64,000 nucleotides of DNA from Dasania sp. GY-MA-18 (GCF_024734385.1 NZ_JANHAP010000005.1:1-64000), one strand, 5' to 3'; counted from the first letter of the stretch, positions 38,572-48,004 are shown. Translations and numbers: made by a program. Notes: generated by a model not told the origin, from the letters alone.

Positions 38572-39252
38572 GTGACCGATCAAGTTAACCCGCAGTGCCC
38601 GGTTAATGAGCCCAGTTGCCCCATTATTGATGAGGTGCTTACTCTGCGCCACGAGGTGCAGGGGCTACAAAAACAAGTGCGCACCGATAGCCTGACGGGG
38701 TTGTATAATTTTCGGCACTTTAGCGATGTGCTGGAGCAGGAAATGGAGCGCACCCGCCGTAGCCAGCAAGCAACCGCTTTGATTATGGTGGATCTAGATC
38801 ACTTCAAAAAGGTCAATGATAACTGGGGTCACGAAGCGGGCAACCAAGCCTTGATTAGCACGGCCCAGATTTTATCCAAAACCACCCGCCAATTAGATAC
38901 CCCTTGCCGCTATGGCGGTGAAGAGTTTGGGGTTATCTTACCCTCTATCGATTTAGTTACCGCCTTACAGGTGGCTGAGCGTATTCGAGAGACTATTGCC
39001 CTTATCCCCGTAATGGTCGATGGCCAGGACATAGGCCTTACCGCCAGCCTAGGGGTGGCTTTATACGAGGCTAAGCAAGGCGCTATTAGCGCCCAGCAGT
39101 TTGTAGAGCGCGCCGATCGCTGCCTGTACCAAGCCAAAGAACAAGGCCGCAACCAAGTCGCCCACGAAGTGCTAGAGCGCAAACCTGAGCTATCGGTGAG
39201 CCTGGCAGAGAAAGAGGCGCTGTCGAATATGTTTGGGGATCATAGGGAATAG
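38572..39252 (+). CDS. GGDEF-domain diguanylate cyclase
   Basis: The protein has 226 residues with a short N-terminal coiled segment (about 15-40), then a GGDEF domain (about 45-205). The active-site motif is GGEEF (CRYGGEEFGVIL), typical of active c-di-GMP synthases. An RxxD product-inhibition site (RQLD) sits exactly five residues upstream. There are no transmembrane segments or sensory domain, so dimerisation via the coiled coil is the likely control. It starts at a GTG with AGGA 8 bp upstream. Its stop codon joins the heptad repeat at 39253. Confidence 0.93.
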   Translation: MTDQVNPQCPVNEPSCPIIDEVLTLRHEVQGLQKQVRTDSLTGLYNFRHFSDVLEQEMERTRRSQQATALIMVDLDHFKKVNDNWGHEAGNQALISTAQILSKTTRQLDTPCRYGGEEFGVILPSIDLVTALQVAERIRETIALIPVMVDGQDIGLTASLGVALYEAKQGAISAQQFVERADRCLYQAKEQGRNQVAHEVLERKPELSVSLAEKEALSNMFGDHRE

Positions 39253-39322
39253 CAGTCATTAGTCGCTAGATGTTAGCCCCTAGCTTTAAAGCTAGAGACT
39301 GTAGTCTAACAACTAGTGACTT
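39253..39322. repeat. Heptad inverted repeat between convergent genes
   Basis: Ten 7-bp-phased units run from CAGTCAT through TAGTCGC, TAGATGT, TAGCCCC and TAGCTTT, then invert (AAAGCTA, GAGACTG, TAGTCTA, ACAACTA, GTGACTT). The centre is a perfect 14-bp palindrome at 39281-39294. The outer arms AGTCGCTAG and CTAGTGACT pair with one mismatch. It lies between the diguanylate cyclase and ppnN stops and may act as a two-way terminator. Confidence 0.8.
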
Positions 39323-39323
39323 T

Positions 39324-40679
39324 TTACAGTTTAAAACAAGGCTTATAAGCCCCCTTAATTTTCATTCTGCCTTGTTTGATAAAATTCCCCAGTAATTCGT
39401 CCAGTGCTTGTATCAAGGTTTCATCGCCGGTGAGTTGAAACGGGCCTAGTGCTTTTACGCGTTCTATGCCGCTGGCTTTAACATTGCCCGCCACTATGCC
39501 TGAAAAAGCGCGGCGCAGTTCGGCTGCTAACAGGTGCGGGGGCTGTGTTCTATCCAGTTTTAAGCTGCGCATACTATCGTGGGTGGGGTCAAAGGGTTGT
39601 TGCATTTCATGGGGTATGGTTAGCATCCAGTTGTAGGCGTAAGACTCATTGGTTTGGCGGCGGTGTTTGTGTACTTTCTCCATACCTTGCTGGCAAAGCG
39701 TGGCTACTTTTTCTGGATCACCTATCACTATTTGATAAAAGCGTTGGGCCTGTTTACCCAGTGTTTGGGCAATAAAATTATCGAGGTTGCTAAAATACTC
39801 GGCGCTTTCTTGTGGGGCGGTAAAAATTAAAGGCATAGGGATGTTGTGATTATCAGGGTGCATCAGCAGGCCCAATAAAAACAAAACTTCTTCGGCGGTA
39901 CCGGCCCCGCCGGGGAAAACAATTATGCCATGGGATAGTCGCACAAATGCTTCTAGCCGTTTTTCTATGTCGGGTAGTACGACTAATTCATTAACGGTGG
40001 GGTTTGGGGATTCAGAGGCAATAATGCCCGGCTCGGTAATGCCCAGGTAACGACCGTTGCGTATTTGCTGTTTACCATGGCCGATAACGGCGCCTTTCAT
40101 GGGGCCTTTCATTGCGCCTACACCACAGCCGGTAGCGATATCAAAACCGCGTAAGCCTAAGTGGTAGCCTACATCTTTGGTGTAGTCGTACTCATTGCGC
40201 TGTATGGCGTGGCCGCCCCAGCACACTATTAAATTAGGGCTGCGGTTGGGTTTTACCACACCGGCATTGCGTAAAATACGAAATACCGCGTCGGTAATGC
40301 CTGCGTCACTGTTAAAATCAAAGCGGCCGCCGCTGGTGATTTTGTGGTGGGTATAAACTATATCGCGCAGCACTGAAAACAGGTGGTCTTGTATGCCGTT
40401 AATCATTCTGCCATTAACAAAGGCATTAGCAGGCGCATTTTCTATTTCTAGTTTTATGCCCCTGGATTCGGGAATAACACGTATAGCAAAGTCATTATAG
40501 TCTTGGTTGAGTACCGAAGCATCGTCCTCTTCTACACCGGTATTTAAAACCGCCAGTGCGCATTGCTTAAACAGGGCGTGTATTTGATTGTCGGGGTTGG
40601 TAAGGCCGTCGATTTCGCGGTGGGAGAGTAGGTTTAAGCTGCTATTTGGTCGTATAAAAACACGTTTAACTTTTTCCAT
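39324..40679 (-). CDS. ppnN: Pyrimidine/purine nucleotide 5'-monophosphate nucleosidase PpnN
   Basis: This LOG-family nucleosidase cleaves nucleoside monophosphates to base and ribose 5-phosphate. In E. coli it is stimulated by (p)ppGpp. It has 451 residues (E. coli 454). The Rossmann nucleotide-binding core shows VCWGGHAI, TGCGVGAMKGPMKGA, and the LOG signature FPGGAGTAEEVLFLLG. Similarity extends over the N- and C-terminal extensions. The ATG at 40679 has AAGG 5 bp upstream, and a GTG two codons earlier is less likely. Confidence 0.95.
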   Translation of the reverse strand: MEKVKRVFIRPNSSLNLLSHREIDGLTNPDNQIHALFKQCALAVLNTGVEEDDASVLNQDYNDFAIRVIPESRGIKLEIENAPANAFVNGRMINGIQDHLFSVLRDIVYTHHKITSGGRFDFNSDAGITDAVFRILRNAGVVKPNRSPNLIVCWGGHAIQRNEYDYTKDVGYHLGLRGFDIATGCGVGAMKGPMKGAVIGHGKQQIRNGRYLGITEPGIIASESPNPTVNELVVLPDIEKRLEAFVRLSHGIIVFPGGAGTAEEVLFLLGLLMHPDNHNIPMPLIFTAPQESAEYFSNLDNFIAQTLGKQAQRFYQIVIGDPEKVATLCQQGMEKVHKHRRQTNESYAYNWMLTIPHEMQQPFDPTHDSMRSLKLDRTQPPHLLAAELRRAFSGIVAGNVKASGIERVKALGPFQLTGDETLIQALDELLGNFIKQGRMKIKGAYKPCFKL

Positions 40680-40810
40680 AGTCACCTTAGTATCAATAAA
40701 CTATTAAAATTATGGGGCCGCTGAGTTTTTGATTATTTAAGCGGCACTTAGTTCTTATAATAGCTCACAAACACTAAAGCGGTGAGTAATTAAATACTTT
40801 ATCAGGGGGA

Positions 40811-40838
40811 GCCATTTCGACGTTGCCGCCGAAATGGC
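40811..40838. repeat. Hairpin between phoH and ppnN
   Basis: A perfect 9-bp stem (GCCATTTCG / CGAAATGGC) with a 10-nt loop lies just past the phoH stop codon on the minus strand. There is no T run on the minus-strand exit, so it is not a classical terminator. Confidence 0.5.
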
Positions 40839-40864
40839 AATGGCCAGTGCGAGGTTAGTGCTAT

Positions 40865-41653
40865 TTAGTTTTCATAGCGGTCTATGAGTTCGCGTACTAA
40901 ACCACTGCGGACTATATCAGCGCGCTCAAAACGATGTACATAAACACTGTTTAAACCCTCAACCCGCTTAATGGCATCGGCTAAACCATTGGCGCCGCGT
41001 ATATCGCTTTGCAATATGTCGCCATTAATGACTACCTTACACTCCTCTCCTATGCGGGTTAAAAACATTTTCATTTGTGCCGGGGTTGTATTTTGGGCCT
41101 CATCTAAAATAACAAAGGTTTTTTGATTAAAGGTTTTACCGCGCATATAAGCCAGTGGTGCGGCGACTATGCGGCCATGCCTAAGGCCGTAATCTACTGC
41201 GCCTGCACCTAGGCGCTCGTTGAGTATGTCTCTGAAGGCCTCGATGTAAACGGCAAATTTATCGTCTACCGCGCCCGGTAAAAACCCAAGCTGTTCACCA
41301 GCCTCAACAGCGGGGCGGGTTAGTATGATGCGCTCTATGGTTCCGCTTTCTAAAGCTTCTGCGGCCAGTGCCGCGGCGCAATAGCTTTTTCCTGTGCCTG
41401 CAGGGCCGGTGCCGAAGGTGAGGCAATTATTTTTAATGGCGTTGATATAGCGTTTTTGGGCAGGAGTTTTGGCTTGTAGAGGTAATTTGACACGTTGTGG
41501 GCTGTAGGCGGTTTCTAGGTGGCGGGTGTTGAGCTCTAAAATTTCGGCGCTTTGAGGGTGGTCACGCCTTGATGCGCGGGAGCGTTTGTGACTGCGTCTG
41601 CAATCGCTGTCGTTAGTATGAGGGCTGCGTCTTGCGTGATTTTTTTTCGCCAT
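40865..41653 (-). CDS. phoH: PhoH-family ATPase
   Basis: This P-loop ATPase of the PhoH family has about 262 residues. A basic, Arg/Ser-rich N-terminal tail (about 1-50) comes before the ATPase core. Walker A is GPAGTGKS and Walker B is VILDEAQN. The motifs ILTRPAVEAGEQLGFLPG and INGDILQSD are typical of the family. PhoH proteins are predicted RNA helicases or ATPases. In E. coli phoH is phosphate-regulated, and I see no clear Pho box here. I chose the ATG at 41653 (GGAGAG upstream) over a GTG at 41662. Confidence 0.9.
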   Translation of the reverse strand: MAKKNHARRSPHTNDSDCRRSHKRSRASRRDHPQSAEILELNTRHLETAYSPQRVKLPLQAKTPAQKRYINAIKNNCLTFGTGPAGTGKSYCAAALAAEALESGTIERIILTRPAVEAGEQLGFLPGAVDDKFAVYIEAFRDILNERLGAGAVDYGLRHGRIVAAPLAYMRGKTFNQKTFVILDEAQNTTPAQMKMFLTRIGEECKVVINGDILQSDIRGANGLADAIKRVEGLNSVYVHRFERADIVRSGLVRELIDRYEN

Positions 41654-42106
41654 AGTGGACACTCTCCGTTTGGGTTTAACACATTGCTGCGGGATAGCGG
41701 CCGTCGCTATTACCCGTAAGCAAATAAAAAACTGCCAACGTGTAGATGTCTTTTTTGCGTGCTTTACTTTTTAAGTATTGGTATAAAAGCGGCGCAGTTG
41801 TTACTGTGAGCGGCGAAGCTCAAAAAATATATTTGCTGTTTGTTTTGGTTTTTCCCCAAAACTTTGTTCAATAATTTTCTGTACTGCTTTGCAAGGTTTA
41901 ATCAAAATTATTGCAAAGGCTTGTTACACAAATATTAATTGTTAATTAGATAGGAAAGCTTTTTTATCTTGTTTACTAGCTTTCTTATCTTTTTAAAAGC
42001 CTTACTGCAAGTTAATGCAGTAAGGGGGGATTCGTCAAGTTAGATTCGTTGTTTTTTTAAGTTATTTACTGGTTAAAAATAATAGTTGTTTAAGCGTTTA
42101 TTAAAT
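41654..42106. other. AT-rich intergenic region upstream of phoH
   Basis: These 453 bp hold no credible gene. They contain the terminator-like hairpin of the esterase gene (42000-42025) and an imperfect inverted repeat (AGATAGGAAAGCT near 41948 with AGCTTTCTTATCT near 41978). The remaining AT-rich sequence presumably includes the leftward phoH promoter. Confidence 0.5.
41990..42025 (-). terminator. Probable terminator of the carboxylesterase gene
   Basis: A perfect 10-bp stem (CCTTACTGCA / TGCAGTAAGG, arms 42000-42009 and 42016-42025) is followed on the minus strand by GCTTTTAAAAAG, a short T run. Confidence 0.6.
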
Positions 42107-42772
42107 TTAATTTTGCAAGCAACTTTTTATCCAGTTTGATATGGCTTTAATTTCCTCGTAGCACACTTCATGATCCATGCCAAAGCTTTGGTACTGGCTG
42201 TTAAAGCCTAGGCTTTGTAAGTGTTGCTGCGCTTTTTGGCCCAGCTGTTCAGGCACTACGCTATCGCGGCTGCCGTGAAAAATCTGTATGGGCAAGTTTT
42301 TGTGTATGGGGTTGATGGCTATGTCGTCGGCGGTGGCAAAATAGGTGGAAAGGGCTAGTAGGCCAGCTAAGGGCTGCCCAAAGCTGAGGGCGGCTTCATA
42401 ACATACTGCGCCACCTTGCGAGAAGCCCGCCAGAATAATGCGGTCGCTGGCTATGCCGTTGGCTATTTCTTGCTGCACCAGTGCTTGTATGGATTGGGCC
42501 GAGGCGCGCAATTGTTGGCTGTCGACTTTGCGATCTATATTCATTTCTAAAATGTCATACCAGGCGGGCATGACATAGCCATTGTTGATAGTCACCGGTA
42601 TGGCGGGGGCGTTGGGGAAAATAAAACGTATTGCCAGCTCTTCGGGCAGTTGTAGCTCGGGCACTATAGGGGCAAAGTCGTTGCCGTCGGCCCCTAAACC
42701 ATGCAGCCAAATAATGCTGGCTTGAGCGGGTAGGCGGGGTTCAATTTTGATGCAATCTAGTGGTGCGGTCAT
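42107..42772 (-). CDS. Carboxylesterase / phospholipase of the alpha/beta-hydrolase family
   Basis: The protein has 221 residues and belongs to the phospholipase/carboxylesterase family (PF02230), which includes Pseudomonas EstB-like enzymes. It hydrolyses short acyl esters in the cytoplasm. The catalytic triad is visible: Ser in AGFSQGGAV, Asp in HGSRDSVVP and His in MDHEVC. The WLHGLGADGNDF oxyanion segment is at the N-terminus, followed by the family's FPNAPAIPVTINNGYVMPAWYD. It is monocistronic and leftward with its own terminator. The substrate is unknown. Confidence 0.92.
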   Translation of the reverse strand: MTAPLDCIKIEPRLPAQASIIWLHGLGADGNDFAPIVPELQLPEELAIRFIFPNAPAIPVTINNGYVMPAWYDILEMNIDRKVDSQQLRASAQSIQALVQQEIANGIASDRIILAGFSQGGAVCYEAALSFGQPLAGLLALSTYFATADDIAINPIHKNLPIQIFHGSRDSVVPEQLGQKAQQHLQSLGFNSQYQSFGMDHEVCYEEIKAISNWIKSCLQN

Positions 42773-43008
42773 AGGGGCTTAATCTCAAAATAGTACTAGC
42801 CAAAGATTGGCGTTTTAGGTATGAAAGTTTTTAAGTAGTTTTATGAAACTTTTGGTTATGATAGCGGTCATTAGCGCTGGGTTAAACCGCTGTTGTGTTT
42901 TTCGTCGCGGCCGCCCTGATAATAGCAACATATTAACTAAGGCTTAGGGCTGTTTAGCCTAGGGTTTATTTGCTAAGCTCGCCGCAACTTAGGTATAGAA
43001 ACGTTACT

Positions 43009-43281
43009 GTGAAACCCACACTGTTTTTAAAAGCTTGCACTTTATCGCTGCTAATCTTGCTGGCCGCTTTTGCGGACGGCGAGCACAGCCATAAAAGCGG
43101 TGTTGTTGAGCTAGACTGTGTTATTTGTTTGCACGCGACCACTGCTACGGCGGTGGATAGCGGTATAGCCCTACCGCTGGCCTTAGCGCCTTTTCAGCCT
43201 GCATCTTTAAAACCTCTTTCTTTAGTACAGCTGCTACACCGCCATGGTGGCGGCATACGCGCACCTCCTTACGCTGCTTGA
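43009..43281 (+). CDS. Small secreted Cys/His protein (DUF2946-like)
   Basis: The protein has about 90 residues with a hydrophobic signal-like N-terminus. Directly after it come metal-ligand-like residues, HSH and then DCVICLH, resembling DUF2946-type periplasmic proteins often found beside metal-uptake receptors. The GTG at 43009 gives a clean signal peptide, and the in-frame start at 42970 has less support. It lies 56 bp upstream of a ZnuD-like receptor on the same strand, probably in one operon. A role in zinc or copper handling is inferred. Confidence 0.6.
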   Translation: MKPTLFLKACTLSLLILLAAFADGEHSHKSGVVELDCVICLHATTATAVDSGIALPLALAPFQPASLKPLSLVQLLHRHGGGIRAPPYAA

Positions 43282-43337
43282 TAGTTTAACCACTCTCAAT
43301 GCCAAGTAATTGGCCCCTAAAGCGATAAGGAAACATC

Positions 43338-45431
43338 ATGCAAAAGCATTTGATGCTGCCAGCCCTAGTGCTGTGTGGTTTTTATGAACCCGTTGCTGCT
43401 CAAGCCCGTGAAATGGAGCATGTGCTAGTAACTACCCCCCTACATAAATCTGAGGCGCAAACCGCCTTACCCGTTACGGTTATCAGTGGTGAGCAACTGC
43501 GTGAGCAGGCCACCAGTAATTTGGGTGAAACCTTGGGCAGTATGCCGGGCTTGGCCAATGCCTCCTTTGGCCCCTCAGTAGGGCAGCCGGTAATACGCGG
43601 CCAGCAGGGCGCGCGGGTTACTGTATTACAAAATGGTACCGGCAGTGGCGATGCCTCAAATAGCAGCGCCGACCATGCGGTGAGCGTAGAGCCTGTGCTG
43701 GCACAATCTATAGAGGTATTGCGCGGTCCAGCTACCTTACTCTATGGCGGCGGAGCCATAGGCGGGGTGATTAATGTGATAGACGGCCGCATCCCGGAAA
43801 AGCCCCCAGAGCAGTTTAGTGGCGCCTTAGAGCTAAGACATGGCTCTGTGAATGATGAGAATACCGCCGTGCTGAAATTGGAAGGCGGCGGTGAGCAGCT
43901 GGCCTTTCACCTCAGCGGTGTGGCACGCAGCAGCAATGCTATGGAAATCCCCGGCCATGCCGCTGCCCAGCCCGATGAGCACGAGCTGGCCAATAAGGGT
44001 TTTATTGCTAACTCCGATAGTGAGCTGGACAGCTACACCTTGGGCGGCAGCTATAGCTTTGAGCAGGGATTTGTAGGCCTGGCAGTGAGCCGTACTAGTA
44101 ATGAGTATGGCCTGCCTCCGGGGGCTCATGGCCACCATGAGGAGCACGGCGAGCATGATGATCACGACGAGCACGAGCACGACGAGCACGAGGAAGAGGC
44201 TGAAACCGAGGCCATACGCCTGGATATAGAGCAAACACGCTACGATCTGCGCGGCGCTTGGCTGCCTCACCATAGCTCAGCCGAGCATGTGCTGGAAAGC
44301 CTGCGCTGGGCGCTAAGCTACAGCGACTACGCCCACGATGAAATTGAGGTGGATACTGAAACCGGTAGCAAAGCAGTAGGTACCCATTTTAGTAATGAGG
44401 CCTGGGAAGGGCGCATAGAGCTAGTACACCGCGAGATAGCCGGTTGGCACGGCGCGGTGGGCCTGCAGCTGCAGCAGTCTGACTTTTCGGCCTTGGGCGA
44501 AGAGGCCTTTATTCCGGAAACTGAAATTAGCCGCTATGGCCTATTCATAGTGGAGGACTACCACTACGGTGATGTGGTCTATGAGCTGGGAGCCAGAGTA
44601 GATAGCGACCGCTATAAGCCACAATCGGTGGACGAGCAGCGTTTTACCAGCTGGAGCTTGTCCAGCTCAGCCTTGTGGCAACTGGATGATAACTGGCAAC
44701 TGGGCTTGGCTTTATCTAGCTCGGAGCGTGCACCGGTGACTGAGGAGCTGTACTCCAACACAGGGGCTAGTTTAGGTGACTATATTACCCACGCCGCATC
44801 TGGCGTTATAGAGCTGGGTAATGAGCAGTTAGACACCGAGCAGGCCAATAATGCCGAGCTATCACTGAGTTACCAAAATGATGCTATAGAGGGCTTTATT
44901 ACCGCCTATTACAATGACTTTAGCGATTATATTTACCTCGCTAATACCGGCGCCGAGCAGGACGAAACCGCCATCTTTGCCTACAGGCAGCAAGATGCCA
45001 GTTTTACCGGCCTGGAGTTTGAGTTGAGCTTTGCCTTGGGTGCTGCCCTGGGTGGCGATTTCGACCTCAGCTTTTTTGGCGACACCATACGTGGCGAGCT
45101 TAACAACTCTGCCGATGTGCCCCGTATGCCACCACGGCGTTTAGGTAGCCGCTTGGATTTTAGTACTGGGCCTTTCGGTGCCTATGTCGCGCTGATAGAT
45201 GCTGCCAAGCAGAGCCGCCCCGGCGACTTTGAGGAGGCAACGCCCGGTTACACCCGTTGGGATGCCGGAGCCAGTTACCGCTTTAACGAAGGCGGCGCAC
45301 AGGAGTATTTAGTATTTGTGAAGCTGAAAAACCTAAGCGATGAAGAAATACGCTCCAGTGTTAGCTTTTTGCGCGAGTCGGCACCCGAGGCCGGGCGCTC
45401 TGTTGAGCTAGGGCTTAGAGTCAATTTTTAA
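43338..45431 (+). CDS. ZnuD-like TonB-dependent zinc receptor
   Basis: This outer-membrane receptor has 697 residues. A signal peptide, TonB-box-like MEHVLVTTPL, plug (ETLGSMPGLANASFGPSVGQPVIRG) and beta barrel ending in LGLRVNF are present. A His/Asp/Glu-rich external loop (about residues 258-290; repeated HDEHEHDEHEE pattern) and the HGHHEEHGEH segment match the metal-binding loops of ZnuD, the zinc receptor of Neisseria. It pairs with the upstream Cys/His protein. Zur control is expected, but no convincing Zur box was found in the upstream 230 bp. Zinc is the best-supported ligand, with nickel or copper as alternatives. Confidence 0.88.
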   Translation: MQKHLMLPALVLCGFYEPVAAQAREMEHVLVTTPLHKSEAQTALPVTVISGEQLREQATSNLGETLGSMPGLANASFGPSVGQPVIRGQQGARVTVLQNGTGSGDASNSSADHAVSVEPVLAQSIEVLRGPATLLYGGGAIGGVINVIDGRIPEKPPEQFSGALELRHGSVNDENTAVLKLEGGGEQLAFHLSGVARSSNAMEIPGHAAAQPDEHELANKGFIANSDSELDSYTLGGSYSFEQGFVGLAVSRTSNEYGLPPGAHGHHEEHGEHDDHDEHEHDEHEEEAETEAIRLDIEQTRYDLRGAWLPHHSSAEHVLESLRWALSYSDYAHDEIEVDTETGSKAVGTHFSNEAWEGRIELVHREIAGWHGAVGLQLQQSDFSALGEEAFIPETEISRYGLFIVEDYHYGDVVYELGARVDSDRYKPQSVDEQRFTSWSLSSSALWQLDDNWQLGLALSSSERAPVTEELYSNTGASLGDYITHAASGVIELGNEQLDTEQANNAELSLSYQNDAIEGFITAYYNDFSDYIYLANTGAEQDETAIFAYRQQDASFTGLEFELSFALGAALGGDFDLSFFGDTIRGELNNSADVPRMPPRRLGSRLDFSTGPFGAYVALIDAAKQSRPGDFEEATPGYTRWDAGASYRFNEGGAQEYLVFVKLKNLSDEEIRSSVSFLRESAPEAGRSVELGLRVNF

Positions 45432-45533
45432 GTATTAGTATTGAGGCGCTGAGGCTTACTGATCTGCTTGGATAGTGGGCCTGGCCTCAGTTTATACCTA
45501 GCTCTACCTTTACTATCTACCTTCACTATGTAG

Positions 45534-45572
45534 GCAGCCATTAGTCTTCGCGCGGATGGCTGCTTTGATCTT
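45534..45572 (+). terminator. Possible terminator after the ZnuD-like gene
   Basis: The stem GCAGCCAT (45534-45541) / ATGGCTGC (45556-45563) is followed by TTTGATCTTT, a weak T-rich tail. The sequence TTTGATCTTTGT repeats directly 15 bp further on. Confidence 0.4.
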
Positions 45573-45676
45573 TGTCAGTTTTGATCTTTGTATCGGCGGC
45601 GCAGACCCGCTGCTGTCCGGAAGAATTTCCTAATCGCCATGCCCGCAAAAGTGGGTATCGAATTGCGATAATAAAA

Positions 45677-46360
45677 CTACCCATGCCCCAGTAGGCGAAA
45701 ATTCCAATTCTCCACTTCGTTAGTGGCTAAGCGCTGCTGCACTTTGCTCATCCAGCTAGCCGATAAACGGCTTTGTTGAGCCAGTTTTTGCAATTGTGCT
45801 GTATTGAGTGGGTCACCAAAAAAAATATCACAGACCTGTTGCAGGCTCATGGCGTTAGCGGGGCGCTCTATTAAAGTGAGGGGCTGTTGTGGGCTGACTA
45901 GGCCGGTCTGTATTACCCGGTATAACCAGCCGCAGCGGCTGATGGTTTGCATAGTGTGAGCAAAGTTTTTAATGCCCCAGCGCTGGTTTAATTTATAACA
46001 GGGTGAGCGCGGTTGGCTAACTTCAATAATGGCATCACCCCATTGGTAGCGGTCGCCTAAAAAAACGCTGTGTTCGGTCATACCGGTGGTACTGAGGTTT
46101 TCGCCCATGCCCGGCGCTTGCCAATCGTGATTGCTGCCGTATTGTTCACGCCAGTAGGCGTAGTGCTCGGCGGGGTAGTGGTGCAGGGCGCGTTCAGGGC
46201 CGCCATGGTGGCGTTGGTCGGCGCATTCATCACCGGTCAGGCCGGTAAGGCTTAAATGCACAGGGCTGGTTAGCGGCGTTTTGTCTATGGCGGTGGTCAT
46301 ACCATAGCGTTGCGCGATCTGGCCACGGTACACGCCCGCCAGAAAATACGACTGACTCAT
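45677..46360 (-). CDS. yiiM: MOSC-domain protein, YiiM-like
   Basis: The protein has 227 residues and belongs to the MOSC (molybdenum cofactor sulfurase C-terminal) group. It resembles E. coli YiiM, which uses molybdenum cofactor to reduce N-hydroxylated bases such as 6-hydroxylaminopurine. Motifs are LTGDECADQRHHGGPERALHHY, GENLSTTGMTE, and the conserved cysteine in SQPRSPCYKL, the expected cofactor ligand. It would depend on the moa pathway, part of which is encoded at 27.2-28.4 kb. It is a leftward gene with fumC upstream. Confidence 0.88.
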   Translation of the reverse strand: MSQSYFLAGVYRGQIAQRYGMTTAIDKTPLTSPVHLSLTGLTGDECADQRHHGGPERALHHYPAEHYAYWREQYGSNHDWQAPGMGENLSTTGMTEHSVFLGDRYQWGDAIIEVSQPRSPCYKLNQRWGIKNFAHTMQTISRCGWLYRVIQTGLVSPQQPLTLIERPANAMSLQQVCDIFFGDPLNTAQLQKLAQQSRLSASWMSKVQQRLATNEVENWNFRLLGHG

Positions 46361-46388
46361 TGGCTGGTTGCTCGGATTGGTGAAAGGT

Positions 46389-47789
46389 TTATTTTTTGGC
46401 GCAGGTCAGTTTTTTAGGGTCTAGTAACTGGCTGAGCACTTCGCGGCTATAGTCGGTCATTTCTTCGGCGACATCAATCACGGGTCGTTGTTCTTGATAG
46501 GCCCGTTTGGCTATAGCGGCACCTAAGTCGTAACCAATTTTTTCATTCAGTGCGGTTACCAGTATGGGGTTGCTGCTTAAGTTGGCACTGAGCTTTTCAT
46601 GGTTAACATTAAAACCGCTAACGGCTTGATCGGCTAGGGCGCGCATGGCGTTGCTTAATAGTTCTATGCTTTGCAGTAGGTTATAGGCAATAACCGGCAG
46701 CATAACATTAAGCTGAAAATTACCTGATTGCCCAGCGACTGTTATGGTGCTGTCGTTACCAATGACTTGTGCGCAGGCCATGGCCACGGCCTCAGGTATC
46801 ACGGGGTTGATTTTGCCGGGCATAATACTGCTACCGGGTTGTAACTCGGGTAGGGTAATTTCCGCTAGGCCGCTTAAGGGGCCGCTATTCATCCAGCGTA
46901 AATCATTACTGATTTTCATCAGGCTTACCGCCAAGGTTTTTAATTCGCCACTCATGGCAACCGCGCTATCTTGGCTGCTGATAACAGCAAAATAATCATC
47001 GCTAATAGTGAAAGCCTGGCCGCTCAATAACTGCAGTTGCTCGGCCACCTCTTTGCCAAATTGGGGGTGGGTATTAATGCCGCTGCCTACGGCGGTACCG
47101 CCTATGGCTAGGTGTTGTAAGTCGTGCAGGTTGTGGCCTATGCGGGCAGCATTGTGTTGCAGTTGTGCGGCCCAGCCATCCAGCTCTTGTTTAAGGGTAA
47201 TGGGCATGGCATCCATTAAATGGGTGCGGCCGGTTTTTACCGTATCGGCATGGCGCTGGCCTTTTTGCTCCAAGGTGAGCATAAGGTGGGCGAGGTTGGG
47301 TAACAATTGTTCGGCTATGGCCAGGCTGGCGCTTACGTGTATACAGGTGGGGATAACATCATTGGAGCTTTGCCCCATATTAACGTGGTTGTTAGGATGC
47401 ACCGCTAGTTTGAGTTTGGCACTGGCCAGTTTAGCGATGACCTCATTGGCGTTCATATTGCTGCTGGTGCCAGAGCCGGTTTGGAAAACATCCACCGCAA
47501 AAGCCGAGTCATGCTTGCCCTTGGCTACTTCACTGGCGGCCTGCTGTATGGCCTTGGCCATGGTTTCATCTAGCAGCCCTAGCTCGCTATTGGCGGCGGC
47601 GCAGGCTTTTTTTACCAGACCCAAAGCGCGTATAAAGCTACGGGGCAGGCGTAAATCGCTGAGGGTGAAATTGTTGATAGCGCGCTGGGTTTGCGGGCCG
47701 TAAAGGGCGTCGGCGGGTATTTGCACTTCACCCATACTGTCCTGTTCGCTGCGATATTGCGGTGTTGTATTTGTTTTATCTTTGTTCAT
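46389..47789 (-). CDS. fumC: Fumarate hydratase class II FumC
   Basis: This iron-independent TCA-cycle enzyme interconverts fumarate and L-malate. It has 466 residues (E. coli FumC 467). Class II lyase signatures are GSSIMPGKINPV (catalytic loop), TGSGTSSNMNANEV, and SSNDVIPTCIH with TGRTHLMDAMP. The ATG has a weak ribosome site upstream. It is the first gene of a probable leftward pair with the YiiM-like gene, 28 bp apart. Because it needs no iron-sulfur cluster, FumC is often used under oxidative stress or low iron. Confidence 0.96.
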   Translation of the reverse strand: MNKDKTNTTPQYRSEQDSMGEVQIPADALYGPQTQRAINNFTLSDLRLPRSFIRALGLVKKACAAANSELGLLDETMAKAIQQAASEVAKGKHDSAFAVDVFQTGSGTSSNMNANEVIAKLASAKLKLAVHPNNHVNMGQSSNDVIPTCIHVSASLAIAEQLLPNLAHLMLTLEQKGQRHADTVKTGRTHLMDAMPITLKQELDGWAAQLQHNAARIGHNLHDLQHLAIGGTAVGSGINTHPQFGKEVAEQLQLLSGQAFTISDDYFAVISSQDSAVAMSGELKTLAVSLMKISNDLRWMNSGPLSGLAEITLPELQPGSSIMPGKINPVIPEAVAMACAQVIGNDSTITVAGQSGNFQLNVMLPVIAYNLLQSIELLSNAMRALADQAVSGFNVNHEKLSANLSSNPILVTALNEKIGYDLGAAIAKRAYQEQRPVIDVAEEMTDYSREVLSQLLDPKKLTCAKK

Positions 47790-48004
47790 TTTGGTCTGGC
47801 CCTAAGTTATATGTGCTGATTATAACTGTAGCTGCATTTGGGCGGTTTTGTCTTGTGCTAATAGGGGGGTATTTAGAGCTAATCTGTTAAGGTGTGAGCG
47901 TATTTTTTTGGAGGGGGGGGAGTTGTACAAAGCGCGCTGCTAAAGCCTGACGTAGCGCTAATTATTGAAAATTTACTATAAAGACTGTCGTTATTTTAAC
48001 GTTA

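Noticed and set aside
42773-43008. Zur operator upstream of the ZnuD-like operon
   Set aside because: The best dyad (TAATA/TATTA at about 42920-42936) does not match the known gammaproteobacterial Zur consensus.
47008-47703. Long open frame (231 codons) on the plus strand opposite fumC
   Set aside because: fumC on the other strand matches its family end to end. The composition of the antisense frame (many Cys, Trp, Ser) is typical of shadow translation.
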